39,241 bases of DNA from a virus, in IMG/VR virus record IMGVR_UViG_3300022698_000188, positions 1 to 39,241 of that record, one strand, 5' to 3'. Each line of letters begins with the position of its first letter. Position 1 is the first letter of the stretch. The translations under genes and the position numbers were made by a program. Below the pieces are notes generated by a model, which did no database searches, had not been told where the DNA came from, and saw nothing but the letters and a program-made list of their open reading frames with translations. Below, piece after piece: positions 39,208 to 39,241 of the stretch.

Positions 39208-39241
39208 ATTTACACCAAGACCTCTCTGTTCGTCACCCCCC

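Noticed and set aside
38833-39241. Rightward frame starting [20 protein letters not shown], open to the window end, looking like a secreted protein
   Set aside because: It lies antisense over the well-supported Cys-rich IS accessory gene (38632-39060), and its composition mirrors that gene; no ribosome site precedes it.
1-39241. CRISPR array, tRNA or rRNA genes
   Set aside because: No regularly spaced repeats of CRISPR type and no cloverleaf or rRNA-like sequence were noticed.

Overview
The window holds one essentially complete Mu-like transposable prophage, inferred to span positions 2 to 38460. On its right lies about 0.8 kb of host DNA carrying an IS21-family insertion sequence. The host is a GC-rich proteobacterium, most likely a gammaproteobacterium. 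The evidence for this is indirect: phage gene type, codon use and the IS21 accessory gene. No host housekeeping gene is present, so the genus cannot be named.

Layout. (1) Positions 2-60: AT-rich left end with repeated transposase-type sites. (2) Positions 103-11799: early region, transcribed leftward as one tightly overlapping operon. In order of transcription it encodes a Ner-like and a CI-like regulator, several small proteins, an HU-like protein, a two-repeat SANT/Myb-like protein with a nested winged-helix gene, Gam, an IclR-like HTH protein, a coiled-coil protein, a zinc-ribbon protein, the DDE transposase A, a DUF2786 protein, the AAA+ protein B, GemA and, last, a Mor-family activator beside the left end. 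A small acidic gene on the plus strand (10807-11046) interrupts this operon. (3) Positions 11800-11906: divergent control region with overlapping early and repressor promoters around a 20-bp palindrome. (4) Positions 11907-12717: rightward lysogenic operon of an XRE repressor, a 51-aa basic protein and a 65-aa membrane protein. (5) Positions 13086-38378: rightward late genes. These are the holin and lysis-associated genes, small and large terminase, portal, M15 endolysin, gpF and gpG homologues, protease with nested scaffold, decoration protein, major capsid, a structured RNA, head-tail connector proteins, a tail tube, a fibre module, tape measure and tail-tip proteins. No contractile sheath or Mu-type baseplate genes are seen, so the virion should be siphovirus-like. 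(6) Positions 38416-38460: right end, closely resembling the Mu right end as I remember it. (7) Positions 38461-39241: host DNA with an istA gene cut by the phage, plus its zinc-finger accessory gene.

How it works together. The repressor and the Ner/CI-like proteins probably set the lysis-lysogeny choice at the 11.8-kb control region. Leftward transcription then makes the transposition machinery and finally Mor. Two identical 25-bp dyads sit 33-34 nt before the first late gene and before the protease gene. These positions match Plys and PI of Mu, so the dyads are good candidates for the Mor binding sites that switch on the late operons.

Most noteworthy are the identical late-promoter dyads with apparently leaderless starts, the pseudoknot-capable RNA after the capsid gene, the opposite-strand small gene in the early operon, the nested genes at 9265 and 22176, a tail-fibre protein with a Sec-type signal peptide, and the exact phage/IS21 junction.
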